This document shows, piece after piece, positions 7,072 to 14,511 of a stretch of DNA of 64,000 bases (position 1 is the stretch's first letter; each line of letters begins with the position of its first letter). Where the stretch lies: IMG/VR virus record IMGVR_UViG_3300050343_000255, positions 42,358 through 106,357 of that record. One strand, written 5' to 3'. A program made the translations under genes and the position numbers. A model generated the notes under the pieces. The model worked only from the letters and a program-made list of their open reading frames with translations. It ran no database searches and was not told the DNA's origin. The DNA is from a virus.

Positions 7072-7740
7072 ATGCGTAAAGCGGGTGATCTAATTAATGA
7101 ATTTTTGCGTGAAGGTAAGCTAAAAGATAATCGCTCAGATCCTATTGGGAGTGGCGCTTATGGTGTTGTATATGAATCCGATACACCTGGTAATGTAATG
7201 AAGCAAGGTGTTACTGGTGGATTTGATAATGACTTTGTTCAAGAAGCTAACCTGCAGTCAATAGCAGCTGATATGGGCTTTGCACCACGTGTTGCAGGCG
7301 TTGAGCGCTTTACTGGTGGCATTGGTGATCGAATCGAAATGGAAGATGTACGTAGGAATTTTGAACCTGTCCAAGCTATCCAAGGCTTGTATCCAGCAGA
7401 TCCAATGTTTAATGTACGTTCATCACAACAGATAGGTCAACTAGCACTAAAAGGTGTGCGTTTAGATGATCGCAAAGCAGATAATATGATGCAAAATAAA
7501 ATGACAGGCAGACCAATGCAACTAGACTTTGGTATTGCTGATCGTGTAACAGCAGAAGATCAAGTAATGGCCTTAGCGGATGCTACAGAAGATGGCTTCC
7601 GTGCAGCAGGTATTGGTGATATAGGTGATATTTTTAGAGATACTGTTTATGATTTGATTAATGGTGGTCAAATTGATGAAGCTATGGATATAGCCAAGCA
7701 AGGCTTTAGTCGTTTGCAAAAGATCAAGCAAGTAGCTTAA
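7072..7740 (+). CDS. Protein kinase-like protein
   Basis: 222 aa. Eukaryote-type kinase hallmarks are in order: glycine loop IGSGAYGVVYES (~25-36), the VMKQG lysine (44), catalytic loop LDDRKADN (Asp133, Asn138) and DFG (152-154). The catalytic Asp, Asn, Lys and DFG Asp are all kept, so activity is possible. The C-lobe is short, below the usual ~270 aa of a full kinase, as in compact ABC1/RIO/aminoglycoside-kinase-like proteins. The target is unknown; virion association or modification of a host protein are both possible. It is preceded by its own promoter-like element and ends in a 4-base convergent overlap with the next gene. Confidence 0.7.
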   Translation: MRKAGDLINEFLREGKLKDNRSDPIGSGAYGVVYESDTPGNVMKQGVTGGFDNDFVQEANLQSIAADMGFAPRVAGVERFTGGIGDRIEMEDVRRNFEPVQAIQGLYPADPMFNVRSSQQIGQLALKGVRLDDRKADNMMQNKMTGRPMQLDFGIADRVTAEDQVMALADATEDGFRAAGIGDIGDIFRDTVYDLINGGQIDEAMDIAKQGFSRLQKIKQVA

Positions 7741-8048
7741 GCCGTAAATTCTTTGTATAGGTTTTCTTTCACCTGAGTTTCAGGTCGATAAGACTCCGCT
7801 CTTGCTTTGTCGTATGACGCCATTTGATTACGCATTTGTTGCGTAAATAATCCCCCTTTGAAGTCACCAAAACCACCACCAGCAGGTCCTCCATAAGGAA
7901 CTCCCTGCGTTCCTGGTGTTTGCTCAGTTCTGAATGGCTTACGACTTTGATTAAATCTATATGCTGCTGCACGTTGTTTTGCCAATGCAGGTCCACGCCT
8001 GCTTGGAGTGTAAGAATCACCTTGGCGTAAACGTCTTCGATCAACCAC
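7737..8048 (-). CDS. Basic Gly-rich hypothetical protein (103 aa)
   Basis: No family recognised. Basic N-terminus (MVDRRRLRQGDSYTPSRRG), a Gly/Pro-rich middle and a helical charged end. Chosen over an overlapping frame with less protein-like composition. A TATAATAGATAAG element lies about 23 bases upstream of the ATG. The composition resembles small phage virion proteins. Confidence 0.6.
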   Translation of the reverse strand: MVDRRRLRQGDSYTPSRRGPALAKQRAAAYRFNQSRKPFRTEQTPGTQGVPYGGPAGGGFGDFKGGLFTQQMRNQMASYDKARAESYRPETQVKENLYKEFTA

Positions 8049-8067
8049 TATAGATTCCTACTAATAC

Positions 8068-8250
8068 TTATCTATTATACTTTGGAAACCCTGGCTTACA
8101 TTCATCTTCAGCTTGAAAGCAAGTAACCCATTCTGCATCTGTACTCAATAGATGATCAGGCATTTGATCTTGAAGCATTGATATAGCAGCAAGATGGTGT
8201 GGATTCTCTGTAAACGCTTTGAAGTATTGCTGAAGCTTTATCTTTCTCAC
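8068..8250 (-). CDS. Small hypothetical protein (60 aa)
   Basis: No family recognised. Helical, with two Cys (VTCFQAEDECKPGF) and a basic start. Its ATG overlaps the upstream gene's stop by 4 bases, indicating translational coupling. Confidence 0.6.
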   Translation of the reverse strand: MRKIKLQQYFKAFTENPHHLAAISMLQDQMPDHLLSTDAEWVTCFQAEDECKPGFPKYNR

Positions 8251-8474
8251 TGAATGCCTACTTGTTGGTTCAATACCTTTACAGCTTTTGCTAGAGGAAC
8301 CATTGTTGCAACAAGCTTTTTAGGAAGTTCAGTCTCACGCTGATCCATTGTCTTTTCTACAAGAGCCATTTGCTCTTGCACTGCGGTAACTTTACTTTCA
8401 ATATTTTTCTGTTTATAGTCAGTAAATTTCATTGCAAGCAGCAATGTCAATACTGGTCCAATAATATATTCCAT
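8247..8474 (-). CDS. Small single-pass membrane protein with coiled coil
   Basis: 75 aa. The N-terminus MEYIIGPVLTLLLAMKF is a membrane segment; the rest is a helix with heptad character (NIESKVTAVQEQMALVEKTM). The architecture resembles the protein at 9252-9509. A lysis-related (holin- or spanin-like) role is possible but not shown. Confidence 0.6.
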   Translation of the reverse strand: MEYIIGPVLTLLLAMKFTDYKQKNIESKVTAVQEQMALVEKTMDQRETELPKKLVATMVPLAKAVKVLNQQVGIQ

Positions 8475-8507
8475 TGATATTAATTAACTGAGTAAAGTCT
8501 AGCTCAA

Positions 8508-8843
8508 TTAAACAAATTGTAAGCCATCATCTTCTAGATCATCATCTTCCCAACCTTCATCCATAATATCTGTTGGCATCTCTTCTGAGTTATCAACTGA
8601 TAATTCCAACAAATCACAGAAGGTTTCTTCTGAGATGATTTCAGGTAACCCTGCCTGTTGCTCGTCAATTTTAAAAACAATGCCACTAGCCATTAGTGTT
8701 TGTTGAACTCCATTCTTTTGCTCCATCCGTGACTTAAGCAGGCGCAAGGCCGTTTTTTCCAGAGCAGGTCTGCTCATTCGAGTTACTTCGTATCTTGCTC
8801 GTGTGAGAGCAAACCGTTGTTCGATGGTAAGTTGGTTGTTCAT
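8508..8843 (-). CDS. nblA: NblA-like phycobilisome degradation adaptor
   Basis: 111 aa. Residues 5-45 fit the NblA pattern: LTIEQRFAL, an Arg/Tyr-rich helix ending V..MS, then LLKSRMEQKNG. NblA is the small helical adaptor that brings phycobilisomes to the Clp protease; some freshwater and uncultured marine cyanophages carry functional copies. Canonical NblA is ~60 aa, so this one has an extra acidic C-terminal half (EEMPTDIMDEGWEDDD). If real, it would release amino acids or alter light harvesting during infection. The start overlaps the upstream HNH gene by 110 bases. An unrelated helical protein remains possible. Confidence 0.5.
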   Translation of the reverse strand: MNNQLTIEQRFALTRARYEVTRMSRPALEKTALRLLKSRMEQKNGVQQTLMASGIVFKIDEQQAGLPEIISEETFCDLLELSVDNSEEMPTDIMDEGWEDDDLEDDGLQFV

Positions 8844-9186
8844 CTAGTTCTTCCTCAATAAATCTCTTGTTTGTAATCCATTCTTCAATTAATTCTTGTG
8901 CAACTTCGTTATAGAAGGTTTGTCTTTTAAACCATACTAACCAAGGTTCTGTACCTTTTGAGTGATTACACTCAAGACATGCAGGAAGAAGATTACTGCG
9001 TAAACTTGAACCTCCATTGGCTCGTGGTTTGATGTGATCTAACGTTGTTGCTCGTTTAGATCTGCAGTAGCCACAAAGGCCACCCCAACCATATTTAATT
9101 GATTTTTTAAATCTGCGCTTGGCACTTTGTTTTGATAAACAAGTGAGGTCAAACAGTAGGTCCGACCAGTCTTCAGCAATACCCAT
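8734..9186 (-). CDS. HNH endonuclease
   Basis: 150 aa. Residues ~37-80 hold the HNH fold: CGYCRSKRATTLDHIKPR with the catalytic DH, GGSSLRSNLLPAC with Asn, and CLECNHSKG. Two CxxC pairs should bind a structural zinc. The last 35 codons overlap the NblA-like gene in another frame and are low in regular structure, so the true end may be earlier, through a small indel. Homing or packaging-linked nuclease is likely. Confidence 0.8.
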   Translation of the reverse strand: MGIAEDWSDLLFDLTCLSKQSAKRRFKKSIKYGWGGLCGYCRSKRATTLDHIKPRANGGSSLRSNLLPACLECNHSKGTEPWLVWFKRQTFYNEVAQELIEEWITNKRFIEEELDEQPTYHRTTVCSHTSKIRSNSNEQTCSGKNGLAPA

Positions 9187-9251
9187 TCGTTCTTATTTAA
9201 GGAACTTACTACGAATGTAACGGAACTGCGTTCTTTATGTGTATTTAAGTA

Positions 9252-9509
9252 TCAACGATTGCGTGTTTGAGTTAATACAAGTTCATCTAACTTATCTTCT
9301 ATGCGAATCATGTGAGCTTCAACTCTTTCCAAAGTAGTAGCAAAATCAGCTTTTGATATATACGAGCGAGCCATGCACAGCTCAACTTCATCAATACGTT
9401 TATCAACGCTATCAATTTTACTATTGATTCTTGAAGTCAAGATAAAGCCACCAGTTACAACCGCTAGTCCTGCACTGACAATTGACTCAATCATTTCAAG
9501 TATATGCAC
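9252..9509 (-). CDS. Small membrane/coiled-coil protein (85 aa)
   Basis: An N-terminal hydrophobic segment (IVSAGLAVVTGGFILTS) is followed by a long amphipathic helix (SKIDSVDKRIDEVEL; RVEAHMIRIEDKLDEL). Small phage proteins of this shape include haemolysin XhlA- and holin-accessory-like proteins. An ATACAATAGATAAAAAG element lies just upstream of the ATG, so the message may have a very short leader. Confidence 0.6.
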   Translation of the reverse strand: MHILEMIESIVSAGLAVVTGGFILTSRINSKIDSVDKRIDEVELCMARSYISKADFATTLERVEAHMIRIEDKLDELVLTQTRNR

Positions 9510-9518
9510 TTGGCTTTT

Positions 9519-9532
9519 TATCTATTGTATCT
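9519..9532 (-). promoter_or_regulatory. TACAATAGATA-type -10 element (minus)
   Basis: Reads GATACAATAGATA on the minus strand, about 10 bases upstream of the gene ending at 9252, implying an almost leaderless message. Confidence 0.45.
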
Positions 9533-9581
9533 CACAATTGCTTTTAATAAACTGTAGACTTTTACTAGAATTATTTAAAAT

Positions 9582-9982
9582 ATGAATCTAGAATTATCCG
9601 AACTATATCTAAATCCAATATTGTTATAGCTAGTTCCAAGGTCCATCGCTGGGGCGTTTTTGCTCATAAAGATATTGCCAAGCACGATGTATTGCAAGAG
9701 TCTCCCTATTGTACTTTCTCTACAAAAGAGCTTAAGAAAAAATCTGATGTAGTTGTTCGCTATACCTATGACTCATATGACAATCCAGGAGCAGATGACG
9801 TTGTACTTGGATTTGGGTTTGCAGCTTTGTATAACCACTCATCCAGTAACAATGCAGCTTATGAGCTAGATACTGTTAATGAGGTCATGCGCCATTACGC
9901 AGTAGAAGATATTCCTGCCGGTTCAGAAATCTTCATTGACTATGGATATGAAGATGATGATTGTAATTTTGGAGATTACTAA
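9582..9982 (+). CDS. SET-domain protein (lysine methyltransferase fold), frame break near 9612
   Basis: From ATG 9582 the frame reads MNLELSELYLNP and then stops; in the next frame it continues NIVIASSKVHRWGVFAHKDI. The SET elements are all there: RWGVFA (donor-binding Gly), GFGFAALYNHSS (the NHS motif that binds S-adenosylmethionine) and EIFIDYGYED (the catalytic Tyr). The total is ~133 aa, the size of a minimal stand-alone SET domain. A single missing base in CTAAATCC restores the whole protein. Target unknown; it could methylate a host or virion protein. Confidence 0.75.
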
Positions 9983-10176
9983 TCTTTCTTTGCTTTATGA
10001 CTGTACGAAATTGTCCAGCCATCTTGGCCAAACTCTCCAACCTCTTCAAATTTCCAATCCAACTCAGGATCAGGCTCTGGTGTTGAACGCTTGAAATCCT
10101 CCACCGCAGTATCTATCTTGTGCGGCAGAGTTGTATAAAATTTTCTTTCTTGTATCTTCCGTCGGACAGTTTCCAA
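9979..10176 (-). CDS. Hypothetical protein (65 aa, TTG start uncertain)
   Basis: No family recognised. The frame is open further upstream to about 10249 without an ATG (reads PSDGKWIYQFNSRSP), so the true start may be higher, or an indel separates it from its ATG. It is basic at the start and acidic in the middle. The end overlaps the SET gene by 4 bases, convergent. Confidence 0.5.
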   Translation of the reverse strand: METVRRKIQERKFYTTLPHKIDTAVEDFKRSTPEPDPELDWKFEEVGEFGQDGWTISYSHKAKKD

Positions 10177-10229
10177 TGGACTGCGACTATTGAATTGATA
10201 TATCCATTTCCCGTCTGACGGTATGTTGC

Positions 10230-10373
10230 CTAAGCCTTTTTTCCAGGCTTAATTGCATTGACTGCAGAAAGCACAAGCTGTACAACAGAGTTGGACTTCA
10301 GTGGAGTCAGTGCAATAATTTCACTTGCAGCAGCAATAATAATCCAAAAAATTGGAGACTCAATGATACCCAT
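10230..10373 (-). CDS. Small hydrophobic protein (47 aa)
   Basis: Starts MGIIESPIFWIIIAAASEII and ends NAIKPGKKA. One hydrophobic helix, a central LTPLKSNSVVQL segment and a basic tail. The size and pattern match small phage membrane peptides, possibly holin-like. Too short for ordinary ORF cut-offs. Confidence 0.5.
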   Translation of the reverse strand: MGIIESPIFWIIIAAASEIIALTPLKSNSVVQLVLSAVNAIKPGKKA

Positions 10374-10400
10374 GATTATATATGTAAGTTGATTTTATTC

Positions 10401-10527
10401 TAACTACTTTGCTACGCAAACTACGAGGTTTTCTATATACCTATCTTGTTAATCCTGGCTACGTAGCATCTATAGCCTATTTAAAAAAACAGTATATAAG
10501 CAGTAGCGTAGTCAGCGTAGTTTTTGC
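10401..10527. promoter_or_regulatory. Control region A: inverted clusters of GCGTAGTTT-type repeats
   Basis: Left arm 10401-10427 carries CTACTTTGCTACGCAAACTACG; the right arm 10503-10527 carries GTAGCGTAGTCAGCGTAG. Between them lie CTATATAC, CTATTTAAAAAAA and AGTATATAAG. A further GCGTAG occurs at 10559. The same arrangement is found at 52.3 and 61.5 kb. It lies between divergently transcribed genes (minus at 10373, plus at 10580), so it fits an operator-promoter region. Confidence 0.6.
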
Positions 10528-10579
10528 AGCTTTTATCTATTAGCTCTATGCTGAGTAAGCGTAGATGCATATATAGATT

Positions 10580-10858
10580 ATGGAATTCTCGACAGAGCAG
10601 CAATTGTTCCTGGCGATTCGCAGCCTCGACACCAAGCTCGACAGCGTGCTTCGTCGTCTCAACTCAGAAGAACAAGCAGAGTGGCTCGACACTAAAGACA
10701 CTTGCTCGATGCTTGGTTGCACCGACCGTCACCTCCGCAACTTGATGGCAGAGGGCACCATCGCTGGTGACTGCATCCGTAATGTCGGCACCATCAAACG
10801 TGCTCGTTACAAGTTTCACCGCAGCAAGGTTATGAGTCAGTACCTCAAGCGCGTTTGA
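10580..10858 (+). CDS. Helix-turn-helix protein, excisionase-like
   Basis: 92 aa. An N-terminal helix (TEQQLFLAIRSLDTKLDSVLR) precedes a winged-helix of the MerR/excisionase type: EWLDTKDTCSMLGCTDRHL, then LMAEGTIAGDC and a basic wing. Its end overlaps the integrase gene by 14 bases in convergent orientation, the usual place for a phage recombination directionality factor. It may equally be a regulator acting on the repeats just upstream. Confidence 0.65.
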   Translation: MEFSTEQQLFLAIRSLDTKLDSVLRRLNSEEQAEWLDTKDTCSMLGCTDRHLRNLMAEGTIAGDCIRNVGTIKRARYKFHRSKVMSQYLKRV

Positions 10859-11950
10859 ACTTGTCGCGCTGCTTTTCCCTCAGTGCACGCATGTTTTTCT
10901 TGTTGATCCACAGGTGGTAGTGCTTTCTATGTGTCGTTTCTGAGTGACCCATCAGCCTTGCAGCAGTGCTGATCTCTATCCCCTGCACTAGCGATCGAAT
11001 CGCATAGGCGTGACGCAGGTTGTACAGCGGCCTGTGCTTGAGATTGTTACGTTCCATGTAATCGGAGTACTGCCTGGCGACGTTCAAGCGGTGGCAGGTG
11101 GGCTTGTGTATCTCACACAGGTTCAGCTCCTTGATCCATTCTTCTGGCAACGCCCAAGCTTCACGCGAGTAAGGCTTGCCCTTGGTTTTGTAAGTCATCA
11201 GATTGATTACGTCATCCTCGAACTCGACGCTCAGTAATTCGCTGGGCCTGGTGCCAAAGGCCATGCTCATGCCATGCACCCATTTCCAGCGTGGATCTTC
11301 GATGCTGCTCCAGATCGACAGCAGTTCCTCATCACTAGGAATGTCCCGCTCAGTGAGCTGAGAAATTGTGTAGCCCTTCTCGCCTCGAACAGTGGCTGCT
11401 TATCCCACTTCAGTCCCATGTGATCAAGGGTGACTGAGACGATCGAGCCGAAGTTTTCCCGACTGCTCGGTGACTCGATGTCCTTAATCACCTGGCAGAT
11501 CGCCTCTAGATCAGCAGCTCCATAGAACTTGCTGAACAGGCTGATCGTCGGTTTGTACTTAGCGGTGTAGATGCCCGCGCCTGTCTTGGGCTTGTCTGGG
11601 TAATAGGCATCGAAGCGTGCCTCGATCGCCTGGCACAGCTCTGTGAACAGGATCGAATCACGTGGAGCACTGCTTTTCTTTGCAGTGATCTTGTCTTTGC
11701 TCCAGTTGCTCCAGCTGAAAGTGCCCATCGAAAGCTCCTCGTCCAAGCGGAACGCCAGCTCTTTGGCCTTATCAGGTGTACTTAAATCGCTGGCCCTTCA
11801 GCCTGTCGGAATTTGCTGCTGCTTACGCTTGCTCGGCTCCGTTTTGCAGGGCAGTGTGGCGACTAAGTACACAGCCTGTCGATCTGGCAGGGTTTTGATA
11901 GCGCAACGGTCCAGCTTCTTATTGAGGAACGTGACCCAATTTCTGTCCAT
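10845..11950 (-). CDS. int: Tyrosine integrase, frame-broken
   Basis: ~368 aa when joined. Start ATG 11950 (MDRNWVTFLNKKLD); breaks occur near 11800 (before TPDKAKELAFRLDEELS) and near 11400 (one missing G in GAGGCGAG restores GEKGYTISQLTERDIP). The catalytic domain has Arg in GTRPSELLSVEF, a beta-hairpin Lys in YKTKGK, the box YNLRHAYAIR where the usual first His is Tyr, GHSE, and the nucleophile in HYHLW. The N-terminal half is a SAM-like arm/core-binding domain. By eye the gene is more GC-rich than its neighbours. With the adjacent tRNA-half it should insert the phage into a host tRNA-Pro gene. Confidence 0.88.
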
Positions 11951-12066
11951 CACTGACTTCTCGGCTCCCCCGAGTATGCCCCAAACTCACTGATCCTGTG
12001 TACTTAAAAACCGTCTTAAATCCCTGGTTTTGGTGCCGGAACAGACCGGAACACAGGTGAACCAAT

Positions 12067-12090
12067 AAAAAAGGGACCCTTGCGGATCCC
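12067..12090 (-). terminator. Intrinsic terminator between virion operon and integrase
   Basis: On the minus strand GGGATCC-GCAA-GGGTCCC forms a 7-bp stem (one G-U) with a GNRA-type loop, then TTTTTT. It would stop minus-strand transcription coming from the virion block before it reaches int, and may be the host tRNA terminator captured with att. Confidence 0.85.
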
Positions 12091-12123
12091 CTGGTATGAC
12101 TGGTGTTTAAGTCGGTGACTCAA

Positions 12124-12171
12124 TCGGAGCGGCGGGATTTGAACCCACGACCCCTACTACCCCAAGGTAGT
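12124..12171 (-). other. Probable attP: 3' half of tRNA-Pro(GGG)
   Basis: The minus strand reads as a tRNA 3' half: anticodon arm CTACC-TTGGGGT-AGTAG, a variable region, the T arm GTGGGTTCAAATCCC and an acceptor strand ending GCTCCGA. The loop gives anticodon GGG, with one C-A mismatch at the base of the loop. No D arm or 5' acceptor strand exists on the other side, so it is not a full tRNA. Phages that integrate into tRNA genes carry exactly this piece beside int. The likely target is the host tRNA-Pro(GGG). Confidence 0.75.
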
Positions 12172-12256
12172 GACAATTCTTTATAAACCCGCTTCGTAAC
12201 TGGCTTTTGATTCGTCAATTTTGTAAATGTACTTAATTTTGTACTTAAGTTCAGAA

Positions 12257-12634
12257 TTAGCTGACGGCTGTAATTGCCGCTCCACGCAGGGGTACTCGGT
12301 AATCAGTGCCGACTTTCAAGGCAGCATCTGATGTAACGAAAATACGAGTGACGTATTTACGCTTGTCATCTCCGTCAAAGACATAGGCAGAGCCGTTCCA
12401 CTCCACTTTCAAATGTGGGTTGGAGTCAGAAACTGCGATGTAAACAGACTGGCTGTTGTCACTGTTGTCAACACGCACGCAGCCTTCGTAGATCGTGTTA
12501 TCCCCATTCCACCACCAACGTGGGACATTCCAATAATTGCGAGGGCGATCAGTAGTCCTTGGACTGACGAAAGTTAAGTCGCCTGATTGGTCCTCAAAGG
12601 AATGCAATCCTGTAATAGTAATTGCACCAGCCAT
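12257..12634 (-). CDS. Hypothetical virion-type protein (125 aa)
   Basis: Beta-rich, Trp-rich (NYWNVPRWWWNGDN) with no recognised domain. Begins MAGAITITGLHSFEDQ, a short phage-structural style start. Last gene of the minus-strand block before att. Its ATG overlaps the stop of the upstream 49-aa gene. Confidence 0.6.
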   Translation of the reverse strand: MAGAITITGLHSFEDQSGDLTFVSPRTTDRPRNYWNVPRWWWNGDNTIYEGCVRVDNSDNSQSVYIAVSDSNPHLKVEWNGSAYVFDGDDKRKYVTRIFVTSDAALKVGTDYRVPLRGAAITAVS

Positions 12635-12783
12635 TAACCTTTGCCTCGCTGCATTACTTTACGCATTTTCTTATCCTTGAAATCTTGAGCATCAGGTTCT
12701 TTAGATGCTTCTTTCATAGGTTCTTGTTTGTCCCCATCTCCATCAATATCAAGGAAATCAGGTTTCATGCTTTGTCCTGGCAT
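12634..12783 (-). CDS. Small EF-hand-like protein (49 aa)
   Basis: Begins MPGQSMKPDFLDIDGDGDK; the DIDGDGDKQEPM stretch has the D-x-D-G-D-G-x spacing of a calcium loop. The rest is lysine-rich. Similar short MPG..MKPDFLDID proteins are common in cyanophage. TAATG overlap with the next gene. Below usual ORF size limits. Confidence 0.65.
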   Translation of the reverse strand: MPGQSMKPDFLDIDGDGDKQEPMKEASKEPDAQDFKDKKMRKVMQRGKG

Positions 12784-13019
12784 CAGTCTTTACTAATAAT
12801 GTTTTTATAGAAGTTAGCCTTCTTCTTCATTTTAGATGATGCATCTGAATCATTTAAAACTTCATTAGCAAAAGCCTTACGTCCTTCTGGTGTATCTGGA
12901 TGTCCAGCTTTTGTTGCTGCAGCAGTGAAGGTTCCTTTAGTTCCACCTTTCTTGCCATGCGACATTTTCTTGAATGCTTTGGCTAAGCCTTTTGCCTGCT
13001 TGCGGGGTTCCTTTGACAT
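12783..13019 (-). CDS. Lysine-rich small protein (78 aa)
   Basis: Very basic (KEPRKQAKGLAKAFKKM; KMKKKANFYKNIISK). No domain recognised. Overlaps both neighbours by one base (TGATG and TAATG), part of a tightly coupled run of basic small genes that may be DNA- or virion-associated. Confidence 0.6.
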   Translation of the reverse strand: MSKEPRKQAKGLAKAFKKMSHGKKGGTKGTFTAAATKAGHPDTPEGRKAFANEVLNDSDASSKMKKKANFYKNIISKD

Positions 13020-13274
13020 TACGAACGATGCTTAGAAGTTTTCTTGGCAACATCTTTAGGCTGCTTACTGAACTGCTGACCTTTACGAGCAGCAGCGCGT
13101 TTTTTAGCAGTACTTCTTGCATACTCTTCATCAGTCAAAGCTTCCCTAGCTTTCTTAGGCAGGTAGCGTTCACCAGTTGCTTTCTTGCCTTGAGTACTGT
13201 TTTTACCCTGACTTAGTACCCCAATCTTCTTTAGTCCAACTATCTAGAGAATTTTGTGATTTTGCTTTAGCCAT
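13019..13274 (-). CDS. Basic cyanophage small protein, frame-broken
   Basis: ~85 aa if joined: MAKAKSQNSLDSWTKEDWG, then after a break near 13215 in a GGGTAAAAA run, KATGERYLPKKAREAL and AARKGQQFSKQPKDVAKK. This W..E.W...(K)..GERYLPEKA pattern is a recurrent cyanophage/myophage small protein (DUF5872-like). Function unknown; likely a nucleic-acid-binding virion protein from its charge. Confidence 0.6.
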
Positions 13275-13457
13275 TAGTCTTTATACCCGCCACCTTTGGC
13301 TTTATATTGCTTGGCTAACATCTGTGCTTTACGAGCAGACCACTGACCAGGCTTTCCACCTTTACCACTAGCTTTAATTTGAGAGAATAGTTTCTTACGC
13401 ATACCTGGCATTGTGTAATTGCCAGCTTCGTTGACTTTATGATTTCTTGTCAGCCAT
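13274..13457 (-). CDS. DUF5872-like small protein, frame-broken
   Basis: ~60 aa if joined. After MADK the frame shifts at an A run (13445-13449) and continues HKVNEAGNYTMPGMRKKLF, QIKASGKGGKPGQWSARK and AQMLAKQYKAKGGGY. The KGGKPGQWSARKAQ.LA..Y motif is typical of DUF5872-type phage proteins. One inserted A explains the break. Confidence 0.6.
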
Positions 13458-13899
13458 CAGTCTGCTCCATCATGTATTCATCTGACCCTTCTTGATTATA
13501 TTCATTTTTTGGCATGCATTCATCGGTAATTGGTCCTCCATGCACCCAAGCATCACATGTACGATCGCCTGCACATTTAAATTTAAATAGCTGACAATAA
13601 CCAATGTTGGCATTCATGATGACCTTACGTGGATCAACGTATGGCTCTTCATCTGTACCAATGCCTTTGCCAATGCAGCACATGACTTTCCATGTCTGAT
13701 CGAACGCGGCACAGTTACCACAGCGGGTAGACTTTGCCTCTTCAACTGATGTATGAAAGATGTCTGCCTTTTGTTCCCAGAACTCATCGTTAGGGAAGGA
13801 CCATCGAAGGATTGTCCAATTTCATTCTTTGGAACATCTTGATAACCTGAAACGTGTCCTAAGTTCGCCTTGCGTCCTTGATAATTAAAATTCGAACAT
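13450..13899 (-). CDS. Cys-rich small protein, frame-broken
   Basis: ~150 aa when joined. Start ATG 13899 (MFEF, then a break in TTTT), NYQGRKANLGHVSGYQDVP, a second break near 13800, PNDEFWEQKADIFHTSVEE, then the conserved core STRCGNCAAFDQTWKVMCC and KCAGDRTCDAWVHGGP. Eight or so cysteines in CxxC-like spacing suggest metal or Fe-S binding. Proteins with the RCGNCAAFD...FKFKC..ARTCDAW pattern are common in marine cyanophage; role unknown. Confidence 0.65.
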
Positions 13900-14079
13900 T
13901 TAATATTCAATTTAGTATTCAACAATAATAAGGCCGTGAACATCAGTACAAACGGCTGAGTTAGCGTAAAGAATTGCATTAATGAAAGAGTTCCCAGCCA
14001 CGCACTAATGACTTCACTACTTAGATGATATTAGCTGTAACCTCGTGACGTCTCTGATGAAATAACAACAATTACTTAC

Positions 14080-14192
14080 TTAAGCTTCTGCAATTGCTTC
14101 TGCTTCTTCTAGCTGTGAGCTTCGCGCAATGAAGCAGCACCCATCATTAGGCAAACCTTGATAATCCTTTGTCCACAATCATTAGTCACCAT
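14080..14192 (-). CDS. Tiny helical protein, frame-broken
   Basis: ~37 aa: MVTNDCGQRIIKVCLMMGA, ASLREAH, then after a one-base gap near 14112, LEEAEAIAEA and TAA. Amphipathic, with two Cys. Coupled to the upstream gene by overlap. Function unknown. Confidence 0.45.
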
Positions 14193-14490
14193 TTTATGTG
14201 ACCAGTAACGTGCACTAAAAATGATCTGGCTTACTATCCTGTGCATTATGCCTAGCGTAGTAAGACTTCTTACGTGCTTTGTCTTTTGCAGACTTAGGAT
14301 TTTTACCAGCACCTTTTACGCCTTGCTGACCAAAACGGATGATCTTTTCTTTACCGTTTTTACAGGCTTTTACAACGTGTGATTTTGTTGCGTGACCTTT
14401 AGTACGCATTGGTTTATTGCACTTAAGTTTATCTTTGTCTAAGTGAGACTTAGCTTTTGATTTAGCTTTAGCGCGAGCAGATGCTGCCAT
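14186..14490 (-). CDS. Basic small protein, frame-broken at end
   Basis: ~100 aa. MAASARAKAKSKAKSHLD, MRTKGHATKSHVVKACKNG, KEKIIRFGQQGVKGAG, then KARKKSYYARHNAQD. After a break in the TTTTT run near 14217 it ends FSARYWSHKW. The H.TKSH.VK.C..GKEKIIRFG motif is a recurrent cyanophage small-protein family of unknown function; strongly basic, so likely nucleic-acid-binding. Confidence 0.65.
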
Positions 14491-14511
14491 GTTATCTACA
14501 CAATCCTTCTA

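Noticed and set aside
10524-10745. 73-codon + frame over the excisionase-like gene
   Set aside because: Shadow; the 10580 frame has a clear helix-turn-helix.
12124-12240. A complete tRNA-Pro gene
   Set aside because: Only the anticodon arm, T arm and 3' acceptor strand are present; there is no D arm or 5' acceptor strand in the sequence upstream on the minus strand.
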